DNA of 64,000 bases from Brachypterus glaber. Its lineage: Eukaryota; Arthropoda; Insecta; Coleoptera; Kateretidae. This document shows, piece after piece, positions 19,622 through 31,021 of this stretch. Every line of letters starts with the position of its first letter. The first letter of the stretch is position 1. Location: the NCBI GenBank assembly GCA_958510825.1, contig OY294054.1, positions 14,397,390-14,461,389 of the forward strand, given 5' to 3'. The notes under the pieces are model-generated. The model ran no database searches, had not been told where the DNA came from, and saw only the letters and a program-made list of their open reading frames with translations. A program made the position numbers and the translations under genes.

Positions 19622-20435
19622 AAAACTGTCAAACCCCAAAAACGTAAAGAAATGTTTATCTCGTCTGGTGGACAAGGCCTTTTGTTCTTAAACTCAAAAA
19701 AGTAATGAAAAGTGTTTTAAGTTTCATTCCTTTTTTGAGGTATGGAACGAAATGCGATCCAACCGACTCAAACCAACTCCAGATTCGGATTCAGTGACCC
19801 CCAAACGGTATAGAAATGTTTGTCTGGTGGACAAAGCTTTTTTTTTGGTCCTGTGCATGGTATTTAAACACGAAAAAAAAAGGTCTTGTTCACCAGACAA
19901 GACAAACATTTCTATACGTTTTTAAGGTCGCTGAATCCAAATCCGGAGTTGGTTTGACTCGGTTAGATCGCATTTCGTTCCTTACTTTAAAAAAGGAATG
20001 AAACTTGAAACACTTTTCATTACTTTTTGAGTTTAAGAACGAAAGGTCTTGTCCACCAGATGAGACAAAGATTTCTATACGTTTTTGGGGTCGCTAAATT
20101 TAAATCCGGAGCTGGTTTAACTCGGTAAGATCGCATTCCGTTAATAACTTCAAAAAAGGGATGAAAGTTGATACATTTTATCAGTTTTTGGAGGTTAGGA
20201 ACGAAATGCGATCTGACGGAGCCAAACCAACTCCAGATTCAGGTTCAGCGAGCCCAAAAACGTACAGAAATGTTTGTCACGTCTGGTGGACAAGACCTTT
20301 TCTTTTTTCGTGTGCCTGTGTTGTTGTTAAATTATTAAACCGAGTTGTGCGGGGGTCAAAAAATGTTCTAGTAACCTGAAATTTGGTATTCAAGCAAGCA
20401 AAAATTAAAAAGGTTTGGACTTTTTTGCTGCCCCT
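19622..20435. mobile_element. Second foldback-family copy, left end missing
   Basis: It has the same 80-100 bp units as 1054-2108 (GCGATCTGAC, AAATGTTTGTC, CTGGTGGACAAG) in changing orientation: forward near 19745, reverse near 19905 and 20080, forward near 20200. The right end TTGGACTTTTTTGCTGCCCCT resembles the terminal repeat of the first copy. No matching left terminus or target duplication is visible. Confidence 0.75.
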
Positions 20436-21300
20436 GCAATATAAAGCTCATTTTAATGAGTATATATCCCACAAAAAAAATGAAAAAATTGCGGTATATT
20501 TACTATTGCCCTAGAGGGTGCAAGTTTTGGCACCTCAGCAACGGTGGGTTCGAACTGATTTTAACAAAAATACCTATTTTGGGATAGAATGTTAGTAAAA
20601 AATCTAAAAATAAAAATAATCGCTTGACTCAATTTTTATATGGGGAAATAACCGAAAAAACTGTAAATTATGAACCAAAAAGTTAAGCGTTTCCTCAAAT
20701 GACCTGAAAATTTCAGAATATAGTATTTATGATAAAAAACAAATTTAGCCTTATTATAAACCTAAAATTCATAACTTCCGATTTAAAAAATTAAAAAATC
20801 AAACTAAAGATTGTTCTTTAATTTTTTTAATAAGATATTTTTGAAAAAAATTAATCGTTACGCCAAATTTGTCAAAATTGTTTAAAAAAACAAGATATTT
20901 TGGTATTTACGCCCTTTTATGGAGGGTTAATAAAGCAGAATTTTGTTGATTTTTATACCATAACCTAAGTAGTATATGTAGACTATATTCTGAAATTTTC
21001 AAGTCATTTGAGGAAACGCTTAACTTTTTGGTTCATAATTTTCAATTTTTTCGGTTATTTCCCCATATAAAAATTGGATCAAGCGATTATTATTATTTTT
21101 AGATTTTTTACATTCGATCCATAAATAGGGATTTTTAAGGTAGCAATAATTTTAGTTAAAATCACTTTGAACCCACCGTTGCTAAGGTGCCAAAACTTGC
21201 ACCCTCCTGAGGCAGTAGTAAATATACTCCAATATTTTTATTTTTTGTTGTGGGATATTTACTCATTAAAATAAGCTTTATATTCCAGAGGCATCAAGTT
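20436..21300. mobile_element. Long inverted repeat with arms of about 290-310 bp
   Basis: Arms at about 20436-20722 and 20983-21300 mirror each other, including AGGGTGCAAGTTTTGGCACC, AACGGTGGGTTC, CCATATAAAAATTG and AAGTTAAGCGTTTCC. The spacer is about 260 bases. The right arm has a few small indels. It abuts the foldback copy on its left. No coding potential. Confidence 0.8.
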
Positions 21301-22104
21301 TTTTATTTTATACCACCCTAGTAAGCATGTGTTTACATTTAAATATGCATATGGTTTTGCTTTTTAATTAGTAATATTACCTTTAATAAAGATTATTAAG
21401 TAATTAGGCTAATGAGTTTTAATTTATTAATAAACAGAGTGACAAGAACATAAATGTATAGATCTGGCTCTTTTGGAAGAATTAAATGTTGTTGAACTTA
21501 TTGAATATTATGAGAATATTTAGGAAAAAAATATCTTATTATGCACAATATTGGAGTCAACAGCGGCCATATTTAAAAGTTCATGGTAAAATCTCAGCTC
21601 TTTTCCTGTCGCACTCTAAATTTGTCCGTCTATCTTTCAATAGTTTTAACTGTAATAATTAAAGCAAATTCACCATGTCAGAATGTGAATTTACAATATT
21701 TATTAAATTAACCTCAATATTACTCAGTTTAGTAAAATCTTAGCTCTTTTCCCGTCGGTACAATAATTTTGCATTAAAATTCATGCATGTGTTCCAAAAA
21801 CCCGGCACTTTTACAATATTGGTTGAAAATTACCATAATTATATTATATTATATTATATTATATTATTATTATATATTATAGCTTATATTCTACAAAAGA
21901 TAGCAGTAAAATTACCAAAATAAAAATTCACATTTTTACAGATAACATTGAATTTACAGTACTACCACTTTCTTTGCTGGTAACGTAAAATTATTTGCTG
22001 TGAAATTAACATATTTTAATTTACAGTACGTTACAATAATTTTGCATTAAAATTCATGTATGTGGTCCAAAAAGCCGGCACTTTTACAGACAGTCTCGTA
22101 AATT
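21301..22104. other. AT-rich sequence with a two-unit tandem repeat of about 255 bp
   Basis: ACAATAATTTTGCATTAAA, the CCGGCACTTTTACA block and the AATTTACAGTACT to TTTGCTGGTAAC block occur at about 21768-22010 and again at about 22028-22265. An ATATT-type microsatellite lies at about 21838-21880. The left edge of the segmental duplication falls inside the second unit. Confidence 0.65.
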
Positions 22105-22526
22105 AAAAGAGCCCGTAATACTGCTTGAAATACTCATTAAATTCGCTGCCTAAATTACTGTGAAATCACAGGTAAAAATTCACATTTTTACAGATAACAG
22201 CGAATTTACAGTACTGATTTAAATTTACCACTTTCTTTGCTGGTAACATATTTTCATTTACAGTGTAGGTGAGAGTAATTGTAGTATTTCAGTATCTATA
22301 ATACTGAAATACCAAATATTCACCCATATTACACCAACTTAAATGAAAAATGGAAACTTTTTGTGGTAGATGCATCAATGAATATTGTATAAAAGGAGTA
22401 TAAAAAACGCTTAAGGATTAACATAAAAAAAAGTCCAAACGCTTATTACATATCGATGTTTCAGTTCTACTGTCTTAGTTAAAGATTTTAAATATACTTT
22501 GTAAAAAAAATTAACACATGATTCTG

Positions 22527-22737
22527 CATGTAAATGTGATTTTACATCAAATTTTAAAAGTTAGGTTCATATAAAACTGTAAAGTTATATGTAAAACTGT
22601 AAAATTACAGGTAAAATTGTAATTTTTACATGTATAAATGTGATTTTACATATAATTTTAAAAGTTATGTTTATGTAAAACTGTAAAGTTACATGTAAAA
22701 CTGTAAAATTACAGGTAAAATTGTAATTTTTACATGT
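22527..22737 (+). repeat. Tandem repeat, two units of about 105 bp
   Basis: Each unit holds AATGTGATTTTACAT, TTTTAAAAGTTA and AACTGTAAAATTACAGG. The same structure is at about 30409-30619 in the duplicate. Confidence 0.8.
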
Positions 22738-23197
22738 ATCTGCATTGAATCACATTAACATGCAGAATCATGCGTTACATATTCATTTTTTACAGTGTAA
22801 AAAGCAGCTAAAGCCTTCACACCCTACCACTAATACTACACTTTCAACTTAATGCATTATAAGGTACTGAATCGGTATGGGTACTACCGATATACTATCA
22901 CCTGACCTAAAAAATTAACGCTTTTAGCCAAAGACTTTATTTTCAAAAATGTTCTTGTACAAAGTTCTCGGCTGTTATAGTTTTTGGTCAAAATCGGGGT
23001 GTGGTAAAGGAGTCAAAGAAGTCAAAAACTAAACTATAAGTTTTCGCCATGCTTAAAATTGGTCTCTCGATAAACAGTTACGCTGTATTTTTTTTTATTT
23101 AATTTTTTTTTTGCAAAATTATTTTGATTTTTTTTTTTTCGTCATTTTATAATATTTTTATCATTTTTTCGTGTGCTTTTTTTGTAAATACGAGCTA

Positions 23198-23380
23198 CAG
23201 TCAAACCTCTATAACTCAAAACACAAGCGACCGCGAGATTAGTTCGAGTTAGAAAGATTTCGAGTTGTGGAGGTTGAATACAGTGAAACCTCTATAACTT
23301 GAAACTGAAAGAACCGCGAGATTAGTTAGAGTTAAAGAGAATTTCGAGTTGTGTAGGTTCGAGTTATAGAGGTTTGACTG
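23198..23380. mobile_element. pogo-like MITE, copy 1
   Basis: The ends CAGTCAAACCTCTATAACTC and GAGTTATAGAGGTTTGACTG are inverted repeats flanked by TA. Another CAGTGAAACCTCTATAACT and its partner lie inside, so the element is composite. The terminal sequence is of the Tc1/mariner-pogo type. Confidence 0.8.
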
Positions 23381-25529
23381 TATATCATAATAATATTTTT
23401 TATTTACTCCGTATGTACCTATGTTCTATTAGATAAGGTTTACTGAACCCAGGCCATCGATATTTTAGAAGCAGAATATTTGAATTCCGAATCGTCATTT
23501 AATTCTTTTTTTTTAAGTACTATATGGGGATAAAACGCAGATCTGTGTTTATTAGGACTTTTATTGCACATTTTTTTTAATGTCAGCTTTTTATCGAATA
23601 TTTGCATTCTGTGTGCATTGAGATTTCTCAATTTTATGCCATTTTAATTGCATGCTGGTCATTTTATCCTTTTTTTCATTTTAACCGCATGTTTTCATAT
23701 AATTTTGACGTATCCACAAATTACACTATTTAGGGTTTAGGGTTTGCTCCCTTTCCCTGCGATTTTTTTATGTGTTTTAACACATTAACTAAGCACGGTA
23801 GTTTTAAAGTCAATTTAAGTTTCAAAGAATGATCAAATCAAACAACCAATTAATATTGGTAGAAGGGTATTTAGGCTATTTCAGTGGCGCATCCAGGGGG
23901 GGGGCTGTCGGGCGACAATGTTTTTTTTTTAAGTTAGGAATACAAGGCTTTCCAAAAGTCTTAAAAATTTTTAACTGGGAAAGTAAAAGACAAAAACAGC
24001 AAAAATTTCTGCTTTTGAACTGTACCTTTTTTAAGTATTTTGAAAACTGGACGTATTAGAAAAATTATGTCACCAGATTCTATATGAGCGACCCATTTAA
24101 CAAAAAACTGTATATTTAAATACAAAGTAAGGTAAAAAGTCATGATATTCTGTATAATTATTGTTCTCGGTGTGTTTTATTTATTATCCATGGAACTATT
24201 ATAACGGATATAATTTAGGTGTTAACTAATTTTGGTACACCGGCATATAGGTCCTCCGAGATACTTGATTATGTTGAATAGTAAACATATACATAAAGGT
24301 ACGGCTCGAGTAATGGGAAATTATATATACTTATGACTCCTTAAAATTTTGCTTATTACCATGTTATTATTTATAGCCCAGAATGCAATTTTCCATTTTA
24401 TATTTTAGTAAGAAGAGATTTTTTCATTTAAATAGCAAGGGAAAATATTTTTTTTTGAAAACATCTAGGTACATTTTTTGGCGATTTTGAGAAATTTGAA
24501 ACTACCCTATAATACTATAATATACAGGGTTATTTAAAAATAGGGTCATTAAAAAAAAACGCATTAGGTCCAAGTTTAATTTTCCCACTAAAACAAAAAC
24601 CGTCGTTTAGAGGCAGGTTTTTTAAAAGAAAACCCTCCTAAAATAAGTGGCGTGAGCCGTAAATAGCTTCATGGCCGCGACATGTTTACCAATCCTCGTG
24701 CATTTTTTTACTTTATAATGTGTTATTTTGTGTCATTTTCGACTTAAAATGTGTTGATTATTTGTTTTGATTTGTTTGAGTATATGATATGAGTTAAATC
24801 TTAAAGTTAAAGTATTTTTGTTTTTATTTCTAATATAATAAAACAATGATTGAGTGTTACATTAGCTCTAAAATCCCAAAATTTTTTTTTTTAACCGTGG
24901 TAAATTCGGCAACCTGCAAAGAGACTCGCTTTAAGCGAGACGGAAAATCTGAAAAGCGAGATAGAAAAGCAAGTTAAAGCCACAACATCACGGAAAAGGT
25001 TTTTTTAAGAAAATCTTTGATTTTTTTAATTCTTTTTAATTCTTAAAATAGATTTTTGGAAATTTCAGGAGTTTCTGTTTTTTTTAATTACCCTATTTCG
25101 TAATAACTACTACTATTCTAGCGCTACGCGCTATGAATAGTATAATAATGGAAGTTAATTGTTAACTTTGATAAGAAAATAAAAAGAACTATGCTGAAAT
25201 TCAGACATATTACGTATGTAACACATAGCTCTGTAATTTAATATCAAATATCGCTAATTGAACGGATAACAATTTAAAGATATGATCAAATGCTGTCACA
25301 AATAATTATTTGTAATTATAATAACAAATAATTAATTAGAACCTAACTGAAACAATTAATTGAACATTGAAATTATTTTGTGTTATTTTGTAAAACAAAC
25401 CATAATTGTTACAATAATTATTATTATAATCATAAATTGTAAATACATTTGCACATCATCAATAGTTTGTTTGGGTCTTTAAGAGACAGGCGCAGCCTAT
25501 GGCTCATTTATCTATCTGAATTGAAAGTT

Positions 25530-25754
25530 GGGGCAGTGAGTCTATGCTCACTGATGCGAGTTGCATCTGTCATAATTTGGGGGGAGTGAGTCTCTGCGCT
25601 CACTGATGCGAGTTGCATCTGTCATAATTTGGCGCTGTGGAGTGGGTGGGAGGGGGATGGGGAGGGATGGGATAGGGAGAGGAGGGATGTGCGGGAGGAG
25701 TGAGACTATCTCACTGATGCTGGGAATGCATCTGTCCTGTATTAGTGGGTACCA
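25530..25754 (-). repeat. 3' UTR of the jockey-like fragment with repeats of about 50 bp, copy 1
   Basis: AGTGAGTCTCTGCGCTCACTGA-type units, each followed by GCGAGTTGCATCTGTCATAA, occur at 25533-25580 and 25583-25630. A degenerate third copy is at about 25699-25738. Each unit contains a small GTGAG/CTCAC hairpin. Confidence 0.65.
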
Positions 25755-26848
25755 TTACTGGATGAGGACGTTTTTGATCTTTTTGTGAGTGTTGTGTATT
25801 TCGTGATCGTAATCTAGAAAGTTTGAAATGAGGGGGTTTGGGTGATCTAAATTGTCTTGTATAAAAGACGTTCTGTAGCGGATGATTTCCGTTTTTAGGA
25901 GGGGCATTTCGAGATCTCTGTGTATCTGGTTGTTCCTCATGAACCAGGGGGCATCGAGGCATATTCTGAGTGCCTTGTTTTGGAAGGCCTGAAGTTTTGC
26001 TGAGAGCGCTTTGTTAAGGGTGATTTTGTTCCAGGCTGGGGCTCCGTAGAGAAGTACCGGCTTTAGGGTTTGGTTGTAGAGAAGAAGTTTGTTTTTAATG
26101 GATAGGGGACTCTTTCTACCTATTAAGGGGTAGAGTTTGGAGAGGCGGCAGTTTGCTATTTGGAGGGTGTTTTTGACGTGCTGATCCCACGTCAGGTTTT
26201 TGGAGATTGTAATGCCGAGGTATTTGGCATGGTTTTCCCAGTTAATGGGTTGGCCATTTATCTGAATGGGTTGGGGTGGGCCTCTTCTAATCCTAGAGAT
26301 TAGAATGCCTTTGGTTTTATTGGCGTTTACTTTGATTTTCCATTTGGAGAACCATTTGATTAGGGCATCCATTTGGCGCTGGAGGGCGATATGGATGCGC
26401 TGGGGGTTTCTGGCTTTTGCTAGGATGCCGGTGTCATCGGCAAACAGGGCTAATTCAGTGCTCTGTGTTTTTGGAATATCTGCCGTAAAGAGGTTGTACA
26501 GAAGGGGGGATAGTGGGGAACCTTGTGGAACGCCAGCTTTGATGCAGCGGGTGTTGGACTTACAGTCGCCTATTTTTATCTGAAAATCTCTGCCTTTGAG
26601 GAAGGAGGCTATGAGTTTGGTGATGCCTGGGGGGAGGCCGAGAAAGTGGAGTTTGGCTACAAGACCTTTGTGGCAAACTTTATCGAAGGCTTTTGCGATG
26701 TCCAGGAGGATCAGTCCCGCGGCTTCGCGCCTATTTAGTCCGTCCGTTACAGAGTCTACCAGGCTAGCTACCTGGTGGACTGTGGAGTGTCTGCCTCGGC
26801 TATTTTGCCTAGGGAGGAAAGGAGGCTTATGGGGCGGTAGCTTTCAGC
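25755..26848 (-). pseudogene. Jockey-like LINE RT fragment, copy 1, frameshifted
   Basis: Read on the minus strand, the frame from about 26801 down to 25755 encodes the palm and thumb of a jockey-like reverse transcriptase: LLDIAKAFDK, GVPQGSPLSPLLY, FADDTGILAKA, then KVNANKTKGI, YLGITI and a C-terminal thumb domain. A 76-bp deletion at about 26797, relative to the duplicate at 34040-35209, shifts the frame and removes QFGFRSRHST. The 5' part of the LINE (ORF1, endonuclease, RT fingers) is absent in both copies, so the insertion was 5'-truncated before the duplication. The long open frame with no ATG is a remnant, not an expressed gene. Confidence 0.85.
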
Positions 26849-26872
26849 GAAAACATTTGCACAACAATGTCT

Positions 26873-26900
26873 TTAAGATATGTAATGCTTCGCATTCCAT
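26873..26900 (+). repeat. ATGCTTCGC hairpin motif, next to the truncated LINE
   Basis: AGATATGTAATGCTTCGCAT is shared with the other copies of this motif. The LINE's truncated 5' end lies within about 25 bp of it in both duplicates. Confidence 0.5.
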
Positions 26901-26934
26901 AAAGTACTCTTTTTATTATATCTTGCTTAGCAGA

Positions 26935-27197
26935 GGGGAGGATTGGTGTAGTGGACTACCGCGTCGTACTTGACGAGTTTACTACCCAAATAGCGTGAGT
27001 TCCATTCTTACCGGCGCCGATTTGCCATTTTCAGTTAATTAATAATTGAAATTTGGCGAAGGCGAAGGAAAGCGGACACTCCCTATAAATTGGTTGGAAA
27101 GTCAATTGAAGCCGGTGGTTCCCTCTACTAGTAGCCCACACAAGTCCTGGACTTAGGGGATGCTTAATTAAGTAGAATAGTACGAGGTTAAACAAAA
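26935..27197 (+). mobile_element. tRNA-derived SINE, family 1, copy A
   Basis: The head GGATTGGTGTAGTGGACTAC carries an A-box-like segment. GAGTTCCATTC is a B-box with one mismatch (C where R is expected). The tRNA-unrelated body contains AATTTGGCGAAGGC and CCCACACAAGTCCTGGACTT, and the tail is AGGTTAAACAAA. Three other copies are at 35295, 42275 (minus) and 61610 (minus). Confidence 0.85.
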
Positions 27198-27702
27198 ATG
27201 TAAATGTAATGTAGAAACGCAGTAAAAGGAGATTGCTTAAAACTATTTTTTAAGAAGAAAACAAATCATATTTTTATGTAAGCTCCGGTTAAACGCATAA
27301 TAGTGTATGAAAATTTACATATAAATTTACTGATAACTTCAAACCATTCATTTATAGGTTAAAATACATTTTTAAGCAATTAAATCGTAATTTTAACATG
27401 TCAAAGTAAAATATGCAATACAGGTAAATTTAAACTAATTTTTTACAGTGTATTTAAATGGAAAAATCCCATTGTAATTGGTAAATTTTCATTAGCCTAT
27501 TGAAAAATTAAGGTACCTACAACCCCAACGTAAATAAAATTAGAAACTCGAGATTTATGTTTAATTTACTTACAAATACTGTCACGCTCTTTAGTTTCAT
27601 GTATGATTTATTTTTCACCCCTTTATGTTATTATAAAATCGAAATTTCAGTTTAATAATTTTAATAAATTACCTGTGAAGATTTTATGTTTCATAGTGTA
27701 TA

Positions 27703-28156
27703 CACATAGAGAAAAAATATACTAATATGAAGTATTTGTTATACTTGTGTTAGATACTTGTTGCAAGTATAAAATACTTGTTATAAACTAATTTAGAAAC
27801 AAAAATGTATAATTTGTTTCAAGTAAGTATTAGTACTATTTTTAATTATAATTATTTGGGGCATTTTAAATAATTAATATAAATATCTACTTGTCGTTTT
27901 TCATTTAAGTTTTTTTTAAACTCGGTAGAACAAATTTTATTATTTAAACCAAGTACTTATACTTGATTCAAGATTTAACCTGTTCGTCCAAGTAGTATGC
28001 GTATTCAATTTCAATAATGCAAAATACTTGATTTAAGTACTTAACCTACTTGTTGCGGATATACCCAGTATAAACTTTTGAGCCACTTGATCTGAATATT
28101 ACTTGTAAGTAATATTCAGATCAAGTAAACTTGTTTATAGTAATTATTTTTCTGTG
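27703..28156. mobile_element. MITE rich in ACTTG words, copy 1
   Basis: CACATAGAGAAAAAATATACTA at the left is an inverted match to TAGTAATTATTTTTCTGTG at the right. TA flanks. The interior is full of ATACTTG/CAAGTA words and holds a hairpin with 17-bp arms at about 28087-28126 (CTTGATCTGAATATTAC and its complement). Confidence 0.85.
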
Positions 28157-28320
28157 TATACTTGTAAAAAGTGGATTTAAATTTACCTTAATTATACTGT
28201 AAATTTATTAATTATTAAATGTAAAATTGGTGATTTACATTATCATCTAGACGCCATTTTGTTTTTTCGGAAATGTTAAATATTCGATGTCACTCGCGGC
28301 ATCAACATATTTTTTTATAG

Positions 28321-28350
28321 GTTATTCTGTATAATTATTGTTCTCGGTGT
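28321..28350 (+). other. 30-bp insertion private to duplication copy 1
   Basis: Copy 2 lacks these bases at 36681. They match about 24145-24176 of the same copy (ATTCTGTATAATTATTG then TTCTCGGTGTG), so they look like a short templated insertion. Confidence 0.7.
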
Positions 28351-28483
28351 GTTTTAAAAGATTTAGATTTTTTAATTTGTTTAACATCGTTACTGTACCA
28401 TTAAGTGGGTTAATATTGTACTATTACTATCATTTCAAGCATCTTTATGTCTTTATTTTAGCACGTGAAAAGTTAACACTATA

Positions 28484-29660
28484 CACGGTGTATTTGAAAT
28501 AGCGTCGGAAATTTTAACAGATGATTCTACATCATAAAATATAACAAAAAGTTCCTATAAACATATGTCTAAAAATGCGTCATAAGGGAGCTACGCCCAT
28601 TTGAAAGTGGCTAAAAAAATCGGTTTTTATTTAATAACTCAGGAACCATTTGAGATATATCAACGAGGTTTTGCACGTCAACTAATCCTACCAGGGCCCG
28701 TTTTTATGTGTTATTTTCATGTACTTATTTCAACCAGGGGTGTGCGAAACGGGGGGGGGGGCTCACCAGTTTTTTGTCCCAAACTTTTTTCTGTGTAACT
28801 TTTTTGCAATTTTATTTTTGAAATATGATTCCTCAGGTCAAAATACATAAAAAGGTACTCTTGTTGTAATACTGTAGAGTTAACCGTTTTCGAGAAAAAT
28901 TCATTTGAAAGTGAAATTCCACGGTTCGAGGACGAAAAATTAAATACTAAAATGTTTAAAACCAAAATTTTAATGATGCAGGGCGAATGTACATTAAAAA
29001 CTAAGAAAAAAACCTCATTTACAGGTACTTCCAAAAATGAATCCTAATGGAGCTATGGTCTCCTAAATATGCACCATTTTTAAAGGGCTATGGTAGCTTT
29101 AAAAGCGTTTTTTCGACCTACATGTATGGAAACTTTTTTTCTTAGTTTTTAATGTAGAATAACATTGTATCATTAAAATTTTGGTTTTCGACATTTTAGT
29201 ATTTAATTTTTCGTCCTCGAACCGTGAAATTTCACCTTCAAATTAACTTTTCTCGAAAACGGTTAATCCTACAGTATTACAACAAGAGTACCTTTTTTAT
29301 GTATTTTGACCTGAGGAATAATATTTCAAAAATAAAATTGCAAAAAAGTTACACAGAAAAAAGTTTGGGACAAAAAACTGATAAGGCCCCCCCGTTTCGC
29401 ACACCCCTGGTTTAAATAAGTACGTGAAAATTACATACAAAGATGGGTCTTATTAGGATTAATTCACGTGCAAAACCTCGTTGATATATCTCAAAGGGTT
29501 TCTGAGTTATTAAATAAAAACCGATTTTTTTAGCCACTTTCAAAGGGGCGTAGCTCCCTTATGACGCATTTTTAGATATATATTTATAGGAACTTTTTGT
29601 CATATTTTATCATGTAGAACCACCTGTTAAAATTTCCTACGCTATTTCAAATACACCGTG
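28484..29660. mobile_element. CACGGTGTATTTG-family TIR element, 1177 bp, copy in duplication 1
   Basis: The element is almost entirely an imperfect palindrome: arms of over 500 bp carry CACGGTGTATTTGAAATAG, AAGGGAGCTACGCCC, CGAGGTTTTGCACGT and TTTTCGTCCTCGAACCG. TA flanks (28482-28483, 29661-29662). A G-run at about 28749-28760 and a matching C-run mark the arms. Short frames read in both directions from the arms and are not genes. Confidence 0.9.
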
Positions 29661-29662
29661 TA

Positions 29663-29880
29663 CACTGAGAATTCGTTACCATAGTAAATACTGAACATTT
29701 TTGCCCATTTGGAACCCCAGGCAACATTTGTTATTAATTACCAGTTGTTACAGTAAAAAATAAAGATTTTCTGTTATGTTTTACTGTAACAACTTGTAAT
29801 TAATAACAAATGTTGCCTGGGGTTCCAAATAGGCAAAAACTTCTAGTATTTACTACGATCTTTTTCACAAATAAATGCAT
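29663..29880. mobile_element. MITE with CACTGAGAAT end, right end lost, copy 1
   Basis: It starts with CACTGAGAATTCGTTACC immediately after the TA of the previous element. Internal inverted arms contain GGAACCCCAGGCAACATTTG and ATTAATAACAAATG. The complete relative at 57940-58123 ends ATTCTCAGTG, which is missing here. Confidence 0.75.
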
Positions 29881-30838
29881 TGTTTTATTTTTTTGAAAGC
29901 CAATTGTTTTTGACTTTGACAAATCCAGTAGTTAAGTTTTAGGTGCGATTTTTTTATGAAACAGTTTAAAAAGCATAAAGGGACAAAAAAGAGCCCGTAA
30001 TACTGCTTGAAATACTCATTAAATTCGCTGCCTAAATTACTGTGAAATCACAGGTAAAAATTCACATTTTTACAGATAACAGCGAATTTACAGTACTGAT
30101 TTAAATTTACCACTTTCTTTGCTGGTAACATATTTTCATTTACAGTGTAGGTGAGAGTAATTGTAGTATTTCAGTATCTATAATACTGAAATACCAAATA
30201 TTCACCCATATTACACCAACTTAAATGAAAAATGGAAACTTTTTGTGGTAGATGCATCAATGAATATTGTATAAAAGGAGTATAAAAAACGCTTAAGGAT
30301 TAACATAAAAAAAAGTCCAAACGCTTATTACATATCGATGTTTCAGTTCTACTGTCTTAGTTAAAGATTTTAAATATACTTTGTAAAAAAAATTAACACA
30401 TGATTCTGCATGTAAATGTGATTTTACATCAAATTTTAAAAGTTAGGTTCATATAAAACTGTAAAGTTATATGTAAAACTGTAAAATTACAGGTAAAATT
30501 GTAATTTTTACATGTATAAATGTGATTTTACATATAATTTTAAAAGTTATGTTTATATAAAACTGTAAAGTTACATGTAAAACTGTAAAATTACAGGTAA
30601 AATTGTAATTTTTACATGTATCTGCATTGAATCACATTAACATGCAGAATCATGCGTTACATATTCATTTTTTACAGTGTAAAAAGCAGCTAAAGCCTTC
30701 ACACCCTACCACTAATACTACACTTTCAACTTAATGCATTATAAGGTACTGAATCGGTATGGGTACTACCGATATACTATCACCTGACCTAAAAAACTAA
30801 CGCTTTTAGCCAAAGACTTTTTTTGTAAATACGAGCTA

Positions 30839-31021
30839 CAGTCAAACCTCTATAACTCAAAACACAAGCGACCGCGAGATTAGTTCGAGTTAGAAAGATT
30901 TCGAGTTGTGGAGGTTGAATACAGTGAAACCTCTATAACTTGAAACTGAAAGAACCGCGAGATTAGTTAGAGTTAAAGAGAATTTCGAGTTGTGTAGGTT
31001 CGAGTTATAGAGGTTTGACTG
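30839..31021. mobile_element. pogo-like MITE, copy 2 (duplicate of 23198)
   Basis: Its sequence is nearly identical to 23198-23380 because it lies in the duplicated block. Confidence 0.85.

Larger units (their letters stand above)
22105..29989 (+). repeat. Segmental tandem duplication, copy 1 (about 7.9 kb)
   Basis: From AAAAGAGCCCGTAATACTG here and again at 29987 onward, the two blocks match continuously with only scattered substitutions and a handful of indels. Copy 1 ends GGGACAAAAA at 29989, and the same bases end copy 2 at 38320. Copy 1 has about 241 bp (22939-23179) and about 103 bp (near 24058-24160) absent from copy 2. It also has a private 30-bp insertion at 28321-28350, and lacks a 732-bp transposon and a 76-bp stretch of the RT fragment. 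Confidence 0.95.

Noticed and set aside
23725..23745. Telomere-like TTTAGGG repeat (also at about 31370)
   Set aside because: Only two units are present. That is too short for telomeric DNA, and it is present twice only because of the segmental duplication.
28717..29034. 105-codon frame repeated at 37048 and related frames near 51597
   Set aside because: It lies within the arms of the palindromic TIR element. Mirror frames occur on both strands and do not resemble a transposase.
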